Source: Ptychodera flava (lineage: Eukaryota; Hemichordata; Enteropneusta; Ptychoderidae). Taken from it: a stretch of 64,000 nucleotides of DNA. The DNA is taken from the NCBI RefSeq assembly GCF_041260155.1, contig NW_027248277.1, positions 3,694,501 through 3,758,500 of the forward strand. The letters run 5' to 3'. The notes under the pieces are model-generated. The model did no database searches, had not been told where the DNA came from, and saw nothing but the letters and a program-made list of their open reading frames with translations. Of this stretch, positions 35,319 through 46,810 are shown piece after piece; the first letter of the stretch is position 1, and the number at the start of each line of letters is the position of its first letter. The position numbers and the translations under genes were made by a program.

Positions 35319-35442
35319 CACTGTTGTATAGCCCTGCGTACCGTGCTGTGTGTTCCGGTGCCATTTACGGTCCCAACCACATGTGGTGGGGCCGTGTAAC
35401 GCTCAGAACACACAGCACGGTACGCAGGGCTACACTGTTGTA
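35319..35442. mobile_element. 104-bp fold-back element with 10-bp direct repeats, unit 3
   Basis: CACTGTTGTA at 35,319-35,328 and 35,433-35,442 flanks a 104-bp insert whose 27-bp ends are perfect inverted repeats starting TAGCCCTGCGTACCGTGCTG. Units 1 (about 5,861) and 2 (about 21,680) have a single CACTGTTGTA and no insert. No coding capacity. A 10-bp duplication is within the Mutator-like range. Confidence 0.85.
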
Positions 35443-35473
35443 GTGAAGTTCTAGGTTTTGTTTGGGTAGGTTT

Positions 35474-35533
35474 GTCAGACCATGGAGCTACCAAATGCTA
35501 CCAAATGTAGCAAATGTAGCTCCATGGTCAGAC
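35474..35533. mobile_element. Single palindromic insertion flanked by GTCAGAC, unit 3
   Basis: GTCAGAC (35,474-35,480 and 35,527-35,533) flanks a 46-bp insert with CATGGAGCTA / TAGCTCCATG ends. It corresponds to the second of the two elements in units 1 and 2, with its loop expanded by repeats of ACCAAATG/AGCAAATG. The first element (CATGGAGGTA ends) is absent here. Confidence 0.75.
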
Positions 35534-35621
35534 AGGTTTGCCGACCAATCCGCATACCCAGGCAAAAATCGAACAGCAGCATGGCAGCCGACTTATAACC
35601 CCATTGTTTCACTTTTAACAG

Positions 35622-35747
35622 GTTCTGATCACAGTTGCGAGTGGAGTGATACGTACCGGCCGCCGCGTACTATGCATATAATAATTATTATATGCATAGT
35701 ACACGGCGGTCGGTACGTATCACTCCACTCGCAACTGTGGTTCTGAT
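35622..35747. mobile_element. 110-bp near-perfect palindrome with 8-bp direct repeats, unit 3
   Basis: GTTCTGAT at 35,622-35,629 and 35,740-35,747 flanks a 110-bp insert made of two 55-bp arms with only two mismatches and no loop (ends CACAGTTGCGAG / CTCGCAACTGTG, centre ATAATAATTATTAT). Units 1 and 2 read through (GGCTCTGATTACC). An 8-bp duplication fits a hAT-like non-autonomous element. The palindrome could form a cruciform. Confidence 0.85.
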
Positions 35748-35999
35748 TACCAAGCGGGGCATAAATTTGTATCACATAGCAAATTTAGCTCACTGTACGA
35801 ACGGCCGAGGTCAAGTTATATCAGTAGACAGATGACAACAGAGCTGTAAATTTACAGACAGTGCCGCCGAACGCTGGCATTGAATGGACTTACTTCCGTA
35901 AACACTCGATTTTTCAGCGTGCTTGTTAAACTTCTTGGAGGATATACAACGGCTGGTTTTGAAGAAGTCATATCAATTGCTATGTTTCCTTGACTGGCT

Positions 36000-36632
36000 A
36001 TGATGTAGGAAGGTTGTGTATAAAAATACGTACGTGAAGAAAGTCACTGAGCGGCCTTTGGGTCAAGTTGCTTGACCTCTAAAGTTCTCATCGGCTTCAG
36101 ATTCAGGTTCGAAATCTCTTCAGGTTTCGGATTTAACAGGATTAGCCTTACCATTGATACGTCCATGGCATAACTATGCATTTTGGCTGAGTTTTTAAAC
36201 TTTCTGAGAGTGACATCAACAAAGATAGTCTTACAAGAGAACTTGAATACACATTCATAAGATTTATCTAATTATTTATTAAAATGAATAATTCAGACAT
36301 AGGTATAAATAGGAAAAATTGTAAATTTGCTAATAATAGACATCAAATAATAGACGTTAGAATAGAGAATTTAAAGATTAAAGAATAACTATGACTTATT
36401 CTAATATACAAGTGAAGGGTCTTTAATTAACAAACCATTGTGTTGTATCAAAGAATTAATGAATTCAGCAACAAATGAACATAGAGCTTGGCCACTGATG
36501 GCGCTATTAGAGATATTGCCGACCTACTTACAATGGTCAATGCTCTTAATAAAACACAATGTAATACACAATATTCATGATTTAATGTAATGAAATATAC
36601 ATCAAGATATAAGAAAGTTTGTGTATGTGAAT
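36000..36632. repeat. Left arm of large diverged inverted repeat
   Basis: Unit 3 sequence including the 116-nt exon. The reverse complement of 37,310-38,240 matches it in order: GGAAGGTTGTGTATAAA, GGGTCAAGTTGCTTGACC, TTCAAGTTCTCTTGTAAG..., then GGCCACTGATGGCGCT, then ATTCATGATTTAATGTAATG. The arms are diverged (many mismatches and indels) and are separated by about 680 bases. Confidence 0.65.
36152..36267 (-). CDS. Candidate 116-nt upstream exon of zinc-finger gene, copy C
   Basis: Same length, acceptor (TTAG) and donor (ATCAATG|GTAAGG) as in units 1 and 2. The open frame has CVFKFSCKTIFVDVTLRKFK and ends AMDVSM. It joins in phase 0 to the exon at 34,353. Conservation of frame across three units is compatible with coding, but recent duplication weakens the argument. 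Confidence 0.4.
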
Positions 36633-37309
36633 TTTATAGGGGATTATTTACGACACAACAGGGATAAAGAAAATAACATTTCAGTTGACGAGATCACTGT
36701 GGGGGAATCTACAAATTCGTTAATACATGTTTAAACAGTACAACCTAAAAGCACAGTATAATAGTACGCATTAACAATCAATGACAGTGCAGAGCTTAGG
36801 AAAATTTAGTTCTGCCCATCTGTGTAAGAATGTTTTAGGTGTGCTGTCAAGTCTTTTATTGTTATTCTCTGATATTATGTTTAAACATTTTATAACTAGA
36901 AATTCTGACAATTTCCATATCTTACAAGGCGAATGTATGGAGAATGTCTTTTAACTGTACATAATGCTATTCTAGACAATTGAACAGGAGAACCATAACT
37001 TACTTCAGATGTGATTGGTCTATCAATTTTACATTGAGTTTTATATACGAATTCTCTTTCATTGCAAACTTGAAGTTTGTCTGTTCATTTAATGCTTCAA
37101 GGACAAAGTAATAATATCTGTTACCTAATTCTATGCATCCTGCAGTCTTCAGACAGATATAGACACAAATTTTTGAATTGTTGAAATATCAATTTATGAA
37201 TGTGTCCATGATCCCAGAGCAATCTCTTCAACTGAATATTTCTTATTTTGTTCATCCCTGTTCTGCCAGAAATAATACTCAATAAAATCCACATACGTCA
37301 TTATTTGCG
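36633..37309. other. Spacer between inverted-repeat arms, no gene seen
   Basis: AT-rich, unique in the window as far as I can see, with no convincing frame. If both arms once carried the 5' part of the gene, this would be a head-to-head intergenic region. Confidence 0.5.
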
Positions 37310-38240
37310 AATATTTGTTTCATCACACTAAATCATGAATGTTGCAGTGTTGTATATCTAAGAGTGCAGACCATTGAGGTCAGCGATATCTTTAAGAGCG
37401 CCATCAGTGGCCAACTGTGATGTTGATTTCAAGCGAATTCATCAAAATGTTTATTCCAACATCAATGGTCAGTTAACGACCAATGGTCTGTTAATAAAAA
37501 ATCCATCACTTGCATACTGGAATATTTTATAGTTTTTTAAAGTCTTTGATCTTAATTCTCAGATTCTAAAAGAAAGGAATTGTTGCAATTTTCCACATAC
37601 TACAAAAGGGTACATTTTATTTCCTTTGGATAAATACGTAGTGCATTCAGATACACATATGGGAAATGCTGTTGAACAGTGATTTATGTGAAAGTAGGGA
37701 AGAACATCGCAGCTTCAATAAATTAGAAACAATTTGTTTACATTTCAATGATTATCTACACTCAGCTTTATAATACAAAACAATTGTATTTCATTACGTA
37801 GTTTTGCGTTCGTGTGTGTTTTTTTGAACTCCCAAATAAAATGTGAGTGTCTGTAAACATTTTCTTTCAACAACCACATTCTTTCTGATTTTGTTTCTAG
37901 TGTATCAAAATAAAAGAATCACGATTATTTCCTGTTTTTCATCTGATTTTGTTGCATGTTTTCCCAAATCATATCTTGTCAGAATAGTTTATTGAGAAAA
38001 TGAATAAAGATCTAGTGCATTGTATTCAAGTTCTTTGGTGAGAATATCTTCCTTGATGCCACTTCGGGAAAGTTTCAAAAAGTCGGCTAAAATGCATGGT
38101 TATGTTCATATTTTTTGAATCTGAAAACAGACGGTATTTCGAATCAGAATCTGAAGACTACTCAACTTTGGAGGTAAGCAACTTGATCCAAAGGACACAT
38201 TTGGATTTTTATGTTTATGCATAAAACCTTCCTGTTGTGT
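37310..38240. pseudogene. Right arm of inverted repeat with decayed 116-nt exon
   Basis: On the plus strand, about 38,000-38,110 reads TTCAAGTTCTTTGGTGAGAA and encodes FKFFGENIFLDATSGKFQKV before a stop. This is a degenerate copy of the 116-nt exon without the donor. Flanking matches to 36,000-36,632 continue on both sides. It is a non-functional relic of a fourth, inverted gene copy. Confidence 0.5.
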
Positions 38241-38504
38241 GGCCAGTCCAGAAAACACAGCGATGGGTCCTGTATCTTCACTACCAGCTTTGGTATATTC
38301 TCTGAGCAGATAACAAGCTCTCAGAAAAAACCGAGTCAAACTTGGCTTTTTGTTGGTACCAGTAAGTGGATGTGACATTACCTTTTGATAAATGAAACAA
38401 ACTTATACACAAAGGATAACACCAGAGTATTGCCAAACCTAAATATCATAACTTTTTCTGAAACAATATTCATTTATGTGTATGTAGCTAGTCAAAATTA
38501 CACT

Positions 38505-39712
38505 GATTTTTAGCAAGGCATTTGAAAAAGTAAATCACACTCTCTTGCTAGATAAGCTACAATATTATCATTTTCATAAGGATCTGTTAAAGTTGTTTCG
38601 TAGTTACTTAACCAACAGAAGGCGAGGAAGGGTACTTATAATGGTACATCGTCTTCTTGATGTGACATACGTCTGGTGTACCACAAGGATTCATCTTAGG
38701 TCCTCTTTTTTATGTTTTATACGTCAACAATTATCCCCTTACTCGACAGAGCAATTCTTTAATATTTGCAGATGATACCAGACTTTAAAGTAAAATTTGT
38801 AATTTTGAAGACTGTCGCATTTTGCAGTCATCATAAGACAAACTTGTACAGTGGAAAACTACTTGGATATTACCCCTGAATATTGACAAATGTGGCACAG
38901 TGACGATTTCTTTGGAAAAAATCCAATTGTGTACGACTATCACATTGGTAACAAAAACCCTTGCCAGGCTTAATAATCAGAAAGACCTTGGTATGGTACT
39001 TGACACAAAACTTTCTTTTAACAAATATGTTGATCATATTGTTACCAAGGCAAGTCGCATTGCTGGTTTTATAAAGCGTAATTTTAGTCTTATTGATATT
39101 GCTCCTGCTCTACTCGTTTGTTTGTAACAATAGTTCGTTTTAATTCTATTTCAAAGCACCAAGCAATGAGATATGAATCAAACCAAAAACGCGTTCTCCA
39201 TTTTTTCATGTCAAATATGAGTTTCGTAAAGACAGCAGAGTTTTGTGTAACTGTGACTATGACTTACTCTGCAATTTTTTATATTCCCATTTACATGTTC
39301 GTAGGGGTATTTTTACTGTCTATTCCTGTGTAGATGTCTTTTTACAGATCTTTCTTTGGTCTCACTGTTCCTCAGTTAAGTGCCAGAAGAAGGGACCTAA
39401 TTTATATTCCTCCTGATACTGATAGAGTCGATGTTACAAAGAGAGGGTTCACTGGTCGTATTTCCAATGTATTTAATTCACTGAACAGTACTAGTAATAC
39501 TGATATCTTTGCCGATTCACTGCAACTTTACAAAAAACATCTTTGCGGTTTTGTCTATGTAATTTTAATCATTATGATGTATGTTTATTGTATGTAGTTT
39601 CTTCATTTTCAATTTTGTCTTTTAATAGATCTATATTTTATATTTCATATTTTGACTTGTCTGTAATTGGATGCCCTTTGGCGCTGTTGATGAGAATAAA
39701 ATAAAATAAATA
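38505..39712 (+). mobile_element. LINE retrotransposon B, 5'-truncated and decayed
   Basis: RT fragments are readable in changing frames: FSKAFEKVNHTLLLDKLQYY, LFRSYLTNRRRGRV, a VPQGFILGPLFY-like box, FADDT, then NNQKDLGMVLDTKLSFNKYV and C-terminal KRGFTGRISNVFNSLNSTSN. The 3' end is GAATAAAATAAAATAAATAC, an A-rich tail. It sits inside old-unit sequence: the left flank resembles TTTCTGAAACAATATACATT (17,027) and the right flank resembles GTTCCTTGTCATTTAATG (17,096). It is of the CR1/Jockey/L2-like group and non-functional. Confidence 0.75.
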
Positions 39713-40352
39713 CTTGTGATATTGTCTTTCAGAATTAACATTCCTTGTGATTCAGTCAGAATTGTTAATTAATCACTGTACATAGGTATTCCTACGCAAA
39801 GTCGAGCATTACAGATGGCAACAATCAGTAAAGTGCAGGATTCTCTTTTGATGGTCTGTAACATGTAAAATCTCTTGGGACAGCCTAAAAGTGATCACTA
39901 CCGCATATATAAGTGGTTGTTCTGCACGAGAGACCGGTAAGACAGGTTTGACTGTGAATGAAATCACCACAGATACAATGTGCATGTATAATAGACCTGT
40001 ACAAAAATCATGGCAGATTTCTTGTATGATTCTACAGTGAAATTTGGCAGATTTCTAAAGCTCAAACACATAAGACTGCACAAGTCAAAGTAAAGTTTTA
40101 ATTTTTACAAAACTTTTCTACCAGAAATGCCTCAAACGTTGAGAATGTATGAGTTTTGCTAACCTCATGGAAACAATCAATTTTTTGTGTAAAGTATTTA
40201 TTAAATCACTATCGCAAATGCTTGCTGCAGTGAGAAAATTTTTTTTTACCAATAATGCATTTCAGTGTCCTGTAGTTTGCACCTTGACACAAATAGGCAA
40301 TTAGCAGCAGCGAGAACTGTTTGATATAGAAACGTTATTGTTAAAGTGACAA
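39713..40352. other. Old fourth duplication unit, flank sequence
   Basis: Diverged matches to the flank of units 1-3 (for example ATCACTGTACATAGGTATTCCT against ACACTGTACATAAATACTTC at 17,129). No coding sequence seen. Confidence 0.45.
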
Positions 40353-40971
40353 TAGAGAGGTTTAGTTACACGTAATTACGTTCGATCAGTACGCGTAGCG
40401 TCTTTGTCACGTGATAACCAGACGTCGCGTACGTGTAGCACAGACGTTCCGAACGTCAAACAACACTTCTACACGTAGTCATAATTACGTGTAGTATTTT
40501 TGAGATTTTCTCAATGATTTCCACGAATTTAGACAAGCAAACTCAAAAGGTATCATTGTAAATTAGCAAACATCTTTGATATCAGAATATTTCGTAGAGT
40601 TTGCAACTGTACAAGGAGTACTTGCCATAATTTCCTTACATGAACGAAATGTTGTAGTCGCATTCCACTTTTTGTCTGACGCCTTGTAAAAGAATTCTCT
40701 AAACCACATAAATAACTGTATCAAAGAAAATCGGCCGATTTAAGGTAGTTCGAGGGTACAACGAGCTACTATAAGAGTGGTCCTCACTTATCGAAATTCA
40801 TGTTTCTTAAAAATTACACGAATTTTGCATGTTTCTGAGAAAATATGCAGCAAATAATCGGGAACACACAACTAAACCTCTCTAATCACACGTGAGCACG
40901 GATACGCGTACGACACCGCGCGCCCGTCTGACGTTGAGTAGTACATATATACTAGTAACTAAACCTCTCTA
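40353..40971. mobile_element. TA-flanked inverted-repeat element (~615 bp)
   Basis: Ends GAGAGGTTTAGTTAC (40,355-) and GTAACTAAACCTCTC (-40,969) are perfect 15-bp inverted repeats, each flanked by TA. A third copy of the right end (ACTAAACCTCTCTA) lies at 40,871-40,884, so the last ~85 bp may be a second or nested end. The interior is rich in ACGT-type CpG motifs (40,360-40,500) and has no transposase. Probably Tc1/mariner-derived. Confidence 0.65.
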
Positions 40972-41540
40972 ATGTCGTTTGCTGAATTCCTTTCCTGTAC
41001 ACACACAGTGACACATACACAACTACAATAAGGAGTTTGTTCGTATAATATATTTAATACACATACGATACAATCATAATAAATGTACTGCTGCCATTTT
41101 AACAAACATTTGAATGACAAAGAAAGTTGAAACTTGCAATCAGGAGATTTATGTAACTTGAACGGTATGGCAAGTTATAAATTCATTAGTCGTCTACCGG
41201 ATTTCACGGATTTAATAACAATTAAAAGTAAGATATTCCTTGCTACACAGCTGTCTTGGTAAGATACACACCAATAATGAGCTTCTGTAGAATCACATGC
41301 ATGCTTGAAAGCAGAGTGATGTGAATATTAGAAAATACCTAAAACAATATAAACATCACCTTCCAGGCTTACAATCTGGATGTTAATACAATAATCCTGT
41401 ACCAGCATCCAAATGTAAATTTAGGTTTCTTACACAATGAAATATCATGTAATAAAAAGTATCTTTTGTGATCCTCAGCATAATGAAAGCACTTTTGAAA
41501 TAATAAGATGGTAAACTAACTACAGGAGCGATACAGCATG
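40972..41540. other. Fourth-unit 3' flank
   Basis: Contains CATTTGAATGACAAAGAAAGTTGAAAC, homologous to 470-500 downstream of copy A. No gene seen. Confidence 0.5.
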
Positions 41541-41546
41541 AAAGCA

Positions 41547-41550
<4 letters not shown>

Positions 41551-41604
<54 letters not shown>
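41551..41604. repeat. (GA)n microsatellite
   Basis: About 26 uninterrupted GA dinucleotides. Confidence 0.98.
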
Positions 41605-41605
<1 letters not shown>

Positions 41606-41764
41606 GGATGTAGCTATGGTTATCGCATGAGGCAGAACTATAATCTTCTAATTCTGTCTGAAAAATATATTTCTGTAAGTAGACAGACAGATACATATTC
41701 CTCATTTTATCTGGTTGGTTTTGACTCAAGATAACTGATTTAACCATTTAACTATTGCATTTTT

Positions 41765-42480
41765 ATATTTGATTGAGGGTGAGCAGATTTCTATCTACCT
41801 GCTGAGTATTATAGCGTGTTTAAACAGATTTGTCTTCAGTTTCCATCGATATCCACATACATCACACCAGGATTCTCATCGCTGTGTGCAGACTTAATGT
41901 TTGAAGACAGCATACATTTTACTCTAAAATGCAGGGTCATAGTTCACATTTGACTGTTGGCTTTTGATGAGTAAGAGCAGGGCTCGTAAATAAGAAGTCG
42001 ATTTGAAGCAACGCGTGCAAACATTATAAAAATGTTCAGGCTTAGTGCAGTCCCTACAAAGATGCTTGGTATGTTCAGATCTCTTGTGGAAAACTTTGTT
42101 ACATTTCTTGCAAGTGTATTCCTTGTAAAACTCAGCATGGACTTCTAAATGACCTTTCAATTTAGACTTACTGTAAAATTTATTTTTACAATAGAAACAT
42201 TGAAATTCATTGTCTAAGTGAGCATGCCTAAGATGGTTAAACATCTGTGACCGTTTGTCTAATTTTTTTACTACAGACTGTACAGACAGCCGACACTTTA
42301 CTGTGCACTCTTTTCATGTTTTACATATCTTCTGATCCCTTTTGTTGTATTATCACTAATTTAGTCATCACTTGTTTCATCATTTCCTATGTCACTGTTT
42401 CCATGGTAACTTGATCCTAAGTTTGATGTTGATGCATCGGTAGAGCAGCTTTCTTCTCTTCATCATTCTGAAGAACAGCT
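41765..42480 (-). pseudogene. Zinc-finger copy D, decayed remnant
   Basis: Homologous to the last exon of copies A-C but strongly diverged. The acidic start region is recognisable at 42,360-42,470, the early fingers are deleted, and later fingers survive in part: FQCFYCKNKFYSKSKLKGHL, YTCKKCNKVFHKRSEHTKHL, then a frameshifted CFKST... finger. A final YRWKLKTNLFKH has lost one zinc-binding Cys. Its end keeps the reading frame lost in A and B. It marks an older duplication than units 1-3. Confidence 0.75.
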
Positions 42481-43511
42481 TACAGAAAATAACAGAGAAT
42501 AAATAATTAATGCAGAACTAAGTATTAAATTAAGTACCGGTATTGTCAATTTTGTAAAGCTGTTATATAAGCATCTAGGTCATATATGTCTTGTAGTTTT
42601 TTTGAAAAATAAATCGGTAGGTTACCTGTGCTCAGTTATTTTACAATTTGGCAAAATGAAGCTAGCAATTCACAATTTGCATCCTCTCTCATGATTGTCA
42701 TTTTGTGTGCTCTTCAGCAGATGCCGTTGACCTGGCCAGAGTAGGATTATATTAGCTCAAGTTCACTTGCGGTAGACTAATAAATCCAAAAAGTTCACTG
42801 ATGCATTTAAAATTCAATCAATCTAGGAACTTGCATTAGAATATGACTCTACAAACTTTTGACAACAGGAAGTGTCTAACATACAACTGTGCAACACATG
42901 GTTATTTTTTCTATGCATACATCCCGAATGATTTTAAGGCTACATGATAATTTTTTTTTTGGGGGGGGGGGACATGAAAATTTCGATCATATGGATAAGG
43001 GGCTTGCAGGGGCTTGAAAGTTTTTTGAGGGTATTGAGGGGATCTGTCAAAAAGATTATTTCAATCACGATTCCTCCCCCCAATATTTGTGAGGACACAC
43101 CTTTTTTCAAAATCTGGCAACCAAAGGTACAGAATTTGGTGGATAACCTAGATATTTGGTAACTTGATTTGATACAAAATACATCAACACATAAATAGAA
43201 GGTATTGTTTATAGCTCAACTTGTTATAGAACATCTGTGTATTGATTACAGTCTGTAAATTTGACATATACCTCTAGAACTGCATTTTTGGCACTGCCGT
43301 TGAGGACTATTCTAATATTTGCAAAGGGAAATGACAAAATCTACATGTATGTTTGAATTTAATAACCAGACATGAATGACGAGCAACATAATACATTGTA
43401 GAAGTTCCAAAAGCTTAGAATAAACTGTTTCACATTGAACATGTCATGTTGTCCTGATGTTACACCCCTAGCCAAAATTTGGAATGTGACATTGGAAGAT
43501 TGCCAGGTATT
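42481..43511. other. Intergenic, no gene seen; T-run/G-run near 42,950
   Basis: AT-rich. A homopolymer junction TTTTTTTTTT/GGGGGGGGGG lies at about 42,951-42,970. The 72-codon frame at 42,944-43,162 starts in this low-complexity run and has no support. Confidence 0.5.
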
Positions 43512-44085
43512 ATTATTATAATAATAAACTTTATTTCGGACTTAAAAGTCCATATAAATGTTGTGAAAGGTTATTACAGACTCTTTGAAGAATTAATTGT
43601 TCTCTTGCATACTGGTTGAAAAGAAAAACAATCAGTCAAACAAAAAAAGCTTATTCCAAATCTTAACTATATCAGACTTGAAGTACAGTAAGCCACATAT
43701 ACGTACAATTGTATTACTACTGTTCATAAGTCGCTCTCTCAAACCATAAATTTGTTTACGCATTTGAGCGTCAAAGTTATTGATACTATTAGATACAAAC
43801 ATTGAATTCGCACTACTCCGTTTTTCATAACCCAATAAGAGTCGTGCAGCATTGTTGTATGCAACTTTCAATTTACGCATAACAGCCACAGAGTAATTAC
43901 TCCAGAGTGGTCCTCCATATTGCTGGTAACAATAGGCTTTAAATAGAACACATTTAACATGAAACGTACAATTGCAGAAATTTCTCATCAACATATTTGC
44001 TGAAATGTAAAGATATCTCGTCTGTCGCTCGATGTCATCGTCATCTCTAAGTGATCAGTATTGTCTTAGTAACAGCTAGAATCAC
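43512..44085 (-). mobile_element. 3' fragment of a LINE (third family), minus strand
   Basis: Minus-strand frame ending at 43,632 with a LINE C-terminal region: RQTRYLYISANMLMRNFCNC, VLFKAYCYQQYGGPLWSNYS, LKVAYNNAARLLLGYEKRSS. The 3' tail is GGACTTTTAAGTCCGAAATA followed by AAGTTTATTATTATAATAAT, an (ATT)n-type tail (43,505-43,560). Only ~150 codons remain. The sequence is distinct from LINEs A and B. Confidence 0.75.
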
Positions 44086-44600
44086 CTGAGTTGATTGCTG
44101 CATACAGTCTGTTGTGGAATTCATTATTGATTTGCTGTATAAAGTTCATAATACTAAACTAATAGTACCCCATAACACAGATAAGCATTGTTTTTTTCAC
44201 AAGAGGGCCACAAAGTACATTAGTACATTGCTGGCTGTTGTGAGTGGAGTGATATGCCGACATGCTTGTGCCTACCTACTTTGTGACATTTTTGTGATAC
44301 CTACTGATTATACATCGCCGAAGATAAACAATCACATTAGGCTGTCACACTGCAGTGCTGGTTAATATTTATCATTCATCAGGACACTGTAGATGATTTA
44401 TCACAAATGTTAACAATCGATGTCATGCACAGCGTTGACCAAACTGAACTTTAAACCCATTACTTTACTGTTTAAACATAGCACCAATGTCAGTTTGTTA
44501 TAAATCACATGACAAGTAATTGCAACATAGCTACGTGTGCTGACCAAACACAGAAACTTCCTAACGCCTTCAGAGTCAAATTGTACCAAATTCAGGAATA
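44086..44600. other. Intergenic or intronic, no feature recognised
   Basis: AT-rich sequence between the LINE fragment and the first candidate exon of the glycosyltransferase-like gene. No supported frame. Confidence 0.4.
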
Positions 44601-44626
44601 TTTCTCAACTTGCTATTTCACATTCT

Positions 44627-44706
44627 GCTACTCCGATCTTCAATAGAGCGACCTGCATCTATAATTTCTTCTGTTGGTAGAATCTATCAAGCCATATCAA
44701 CCAAGG
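44627..44706 (+). CDS. Candidate upstream exon of the glycosyltransferase-like gene
   Basis: A good donor, ACCAAG|GTATGT, ends the segment. The frame RPASIISSVGRIYQAISTK leaves phase 0 and joins the phase-0 acceptor at 46,811 (GQMANTLSEA...), giving ...AISTKGQMANTL. An acceptor CTTCAATAG lies just 5'. No start codon is visible in frame, so if real it is either an internal exon or 5' untranslated. The left boundary is uncertain. Confidence 0.35.
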
Positions 44707-46810
44707 TATGTTTTATTTCCCCTACAAGATGTCATATTGTAATTGTATGTTGGTATTTTCATCAAAAGGCAGCCTGGTCACAGATCTCTCAAGGCTTTCC
44801 AGTTGACTTTTAGTTAACATTAACTATTGAATATTTCTACATATTCAAAATCGAAACATGTTATAAGAGAATTTATAATTATCACTCCTTCATACTTGAA
44901 AGTGTCTTTGAATAAATTATTAACAAAGACAATCATTAGAAAAAATATTATTTACTGCAAAATCAGCTCAACAACATTTTCTTATTCACTACAATAGGTT
45001 AACAATAACCTTTGACTTTATGGTGTTGTTGACGATTGTACAGGAAATGGAAGTGAAGAGATTAAAACAATTACCAACTTCTGCTTAAAATACAGTTTGT
45101 CGACATAATATCAAATATATGTAAAAGAGTCATCATAAAATGAACTGTGAATGTAGGAAATGGCTTGTTTACCTCGCTTGCTAACTTTGATATTTGAAAT
45201 CCGCCACTCCTAAACATTTTGACACATTTCTTGCAATTATAGCAGTCAACAAAGTCAGGTAATAACAAAGATACAACTCAGCAAATTTGTTATATCAAAA
45301 TAGTGCATACAGGAGAGTCAACTCACAAAACTGCAGCAGCAGACAATAACAGCAAAGGATTGGCAACATAAAATACAATATGCATCTAGTACACGTCATA
45401 TACAGATTTGATATAAAATTTTCATTGTTGGTGTTGAGATAGTATTTGACTGTGGTTATTCTGTGTTCAAAGCAGTTTGTTGTATACATCAGAATGAACA
45501 CTTCTCAAATGCGTGAGTGTATACTAGTTGTTAAATACTTTTGCATAGCTTTATTTCTCTGATTAAAGGAACAAAATCATTATTCATAGTGTTTTATTGG
45601 TATCAGGCACTATTTTTTCTTGCAATCTGTTTTCAATATGAACAAACTGAATTGAAATTATCAAATGTAAACAGGCAAATAGACAACAGCCATATTATTT
45701 TGTATTCTGACATTAAACATGACCTCAGATAACCTTTTGACCTCATCTGTGTTTTTAAATATTTATCTGATTTGATTGCCAGTATGACCAAAAATTGGCA
45801 TACAAATCTCTTTGGACAACCAAGTTCAGATTTCTTCAAATTGTGATGAAATATGATGTTTAAGTTTTCTTTTTAAATAATATTTCTGCTAATTTGGTCA
45901 AAAATATTATTCAAAACTATCAGAAGCCTTTACAGTTTTTATTCAAGTTTTAGTGATAACATGGTTTAGATATTTGCAAACTGTGATGAAATCTGCAATG
46001 TGTTAAAGACTTGTACAGGGCAAGCAAATGTTTGATTTCAGAATGTAAATCGTTTTCACGCATTGTTTAGCTTAATTGTGCCGTAAACTGTATATCAGCC
46101 ACAATATTATGAAAGTGCTGTTAATTTTCATTACATTTGCTCTTGATAACCTTAACAGAGATATCTTTGATGTAACTTATTCAATAATCGTCAAAGTCCG
46201 AAACACTTTACTGCTCAGTTAACATTCTTTAACCTTAAAATGAAATTGTCAAGCCTTACGACCTTGAGTCTCATGTTATTGTATCTTATGCTCATTTTAA
46301 ACAAATTTTTCATGACTTTCACAAAAATGTTTATTGTATTTTTATAACAATGAAAATGGCTTTTGAGCTATATTGTAAGTTTTCATAAAGTCAAATTAAC
46401 ATAACCAGTTATAGTTTGAGCTCTAATTGGCTTAGTCAAGAAGTACAATATTAAGTGAGTTCACTGTCCATTGTTTAGTGTGTTGTGCATCTCCTTGTAA
46501 AAGTTGCCAAAATATACAGCAGAATTAAATTTCCTTTGTTTCTTTGCTGTTCTACTATGTGACAATTAACTGTGGTGAAAACCATGATCCTCATCATCAT
46601 TAAAAACTGTTGATATTGGATGCCAAAATGTAAATGCATACGTTAGCATATTATGACTCTAATATAAATCAATTGAAGATTGGAAATAAACTTCATTCCA
46701 CTAAATTTGTGAAACATGTACTACATTCACTATTAATTTCACGAAAATCATAATGCAAAACAACGTTTGCATATTTCCTTATATCTGTTATTACATTTCT
46801 ATTTCTCCAG
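44707..46810 (+). other. Candidate ~2.1-kb intron, AT-rich
   Basis: Runs from GTATGT to TTTCTATTTCTCCAG. Very AT-rich, with no repeat family I recognise and no supported frame. Confidence 0.35.

Larger units (their letters stand above)
30481..36632. repeat. Segmental duplication unit 3
   Basis: Third tandem unit, matching units 1 and 2 from the zinc-finger 3' flank through the 116-nt exon and the GGCCACTGATGGCGC motif near 36,490. Similarity stops at about 36,632, just after TTTGTGTATGTGA, where units 1 and 2 continue into a LINE tail. It uniquely carries two fold-back insertions (35,329-35,432 and 35,630-35,739), and it lacks the 24-bp palindrome that units 1 and 2 have. Confidence 0.8.

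Noticed and set aside
41520..41747. Frame with Ser-Leu repeats
   Set aside because: Translation of the (GA)n microsatellite.
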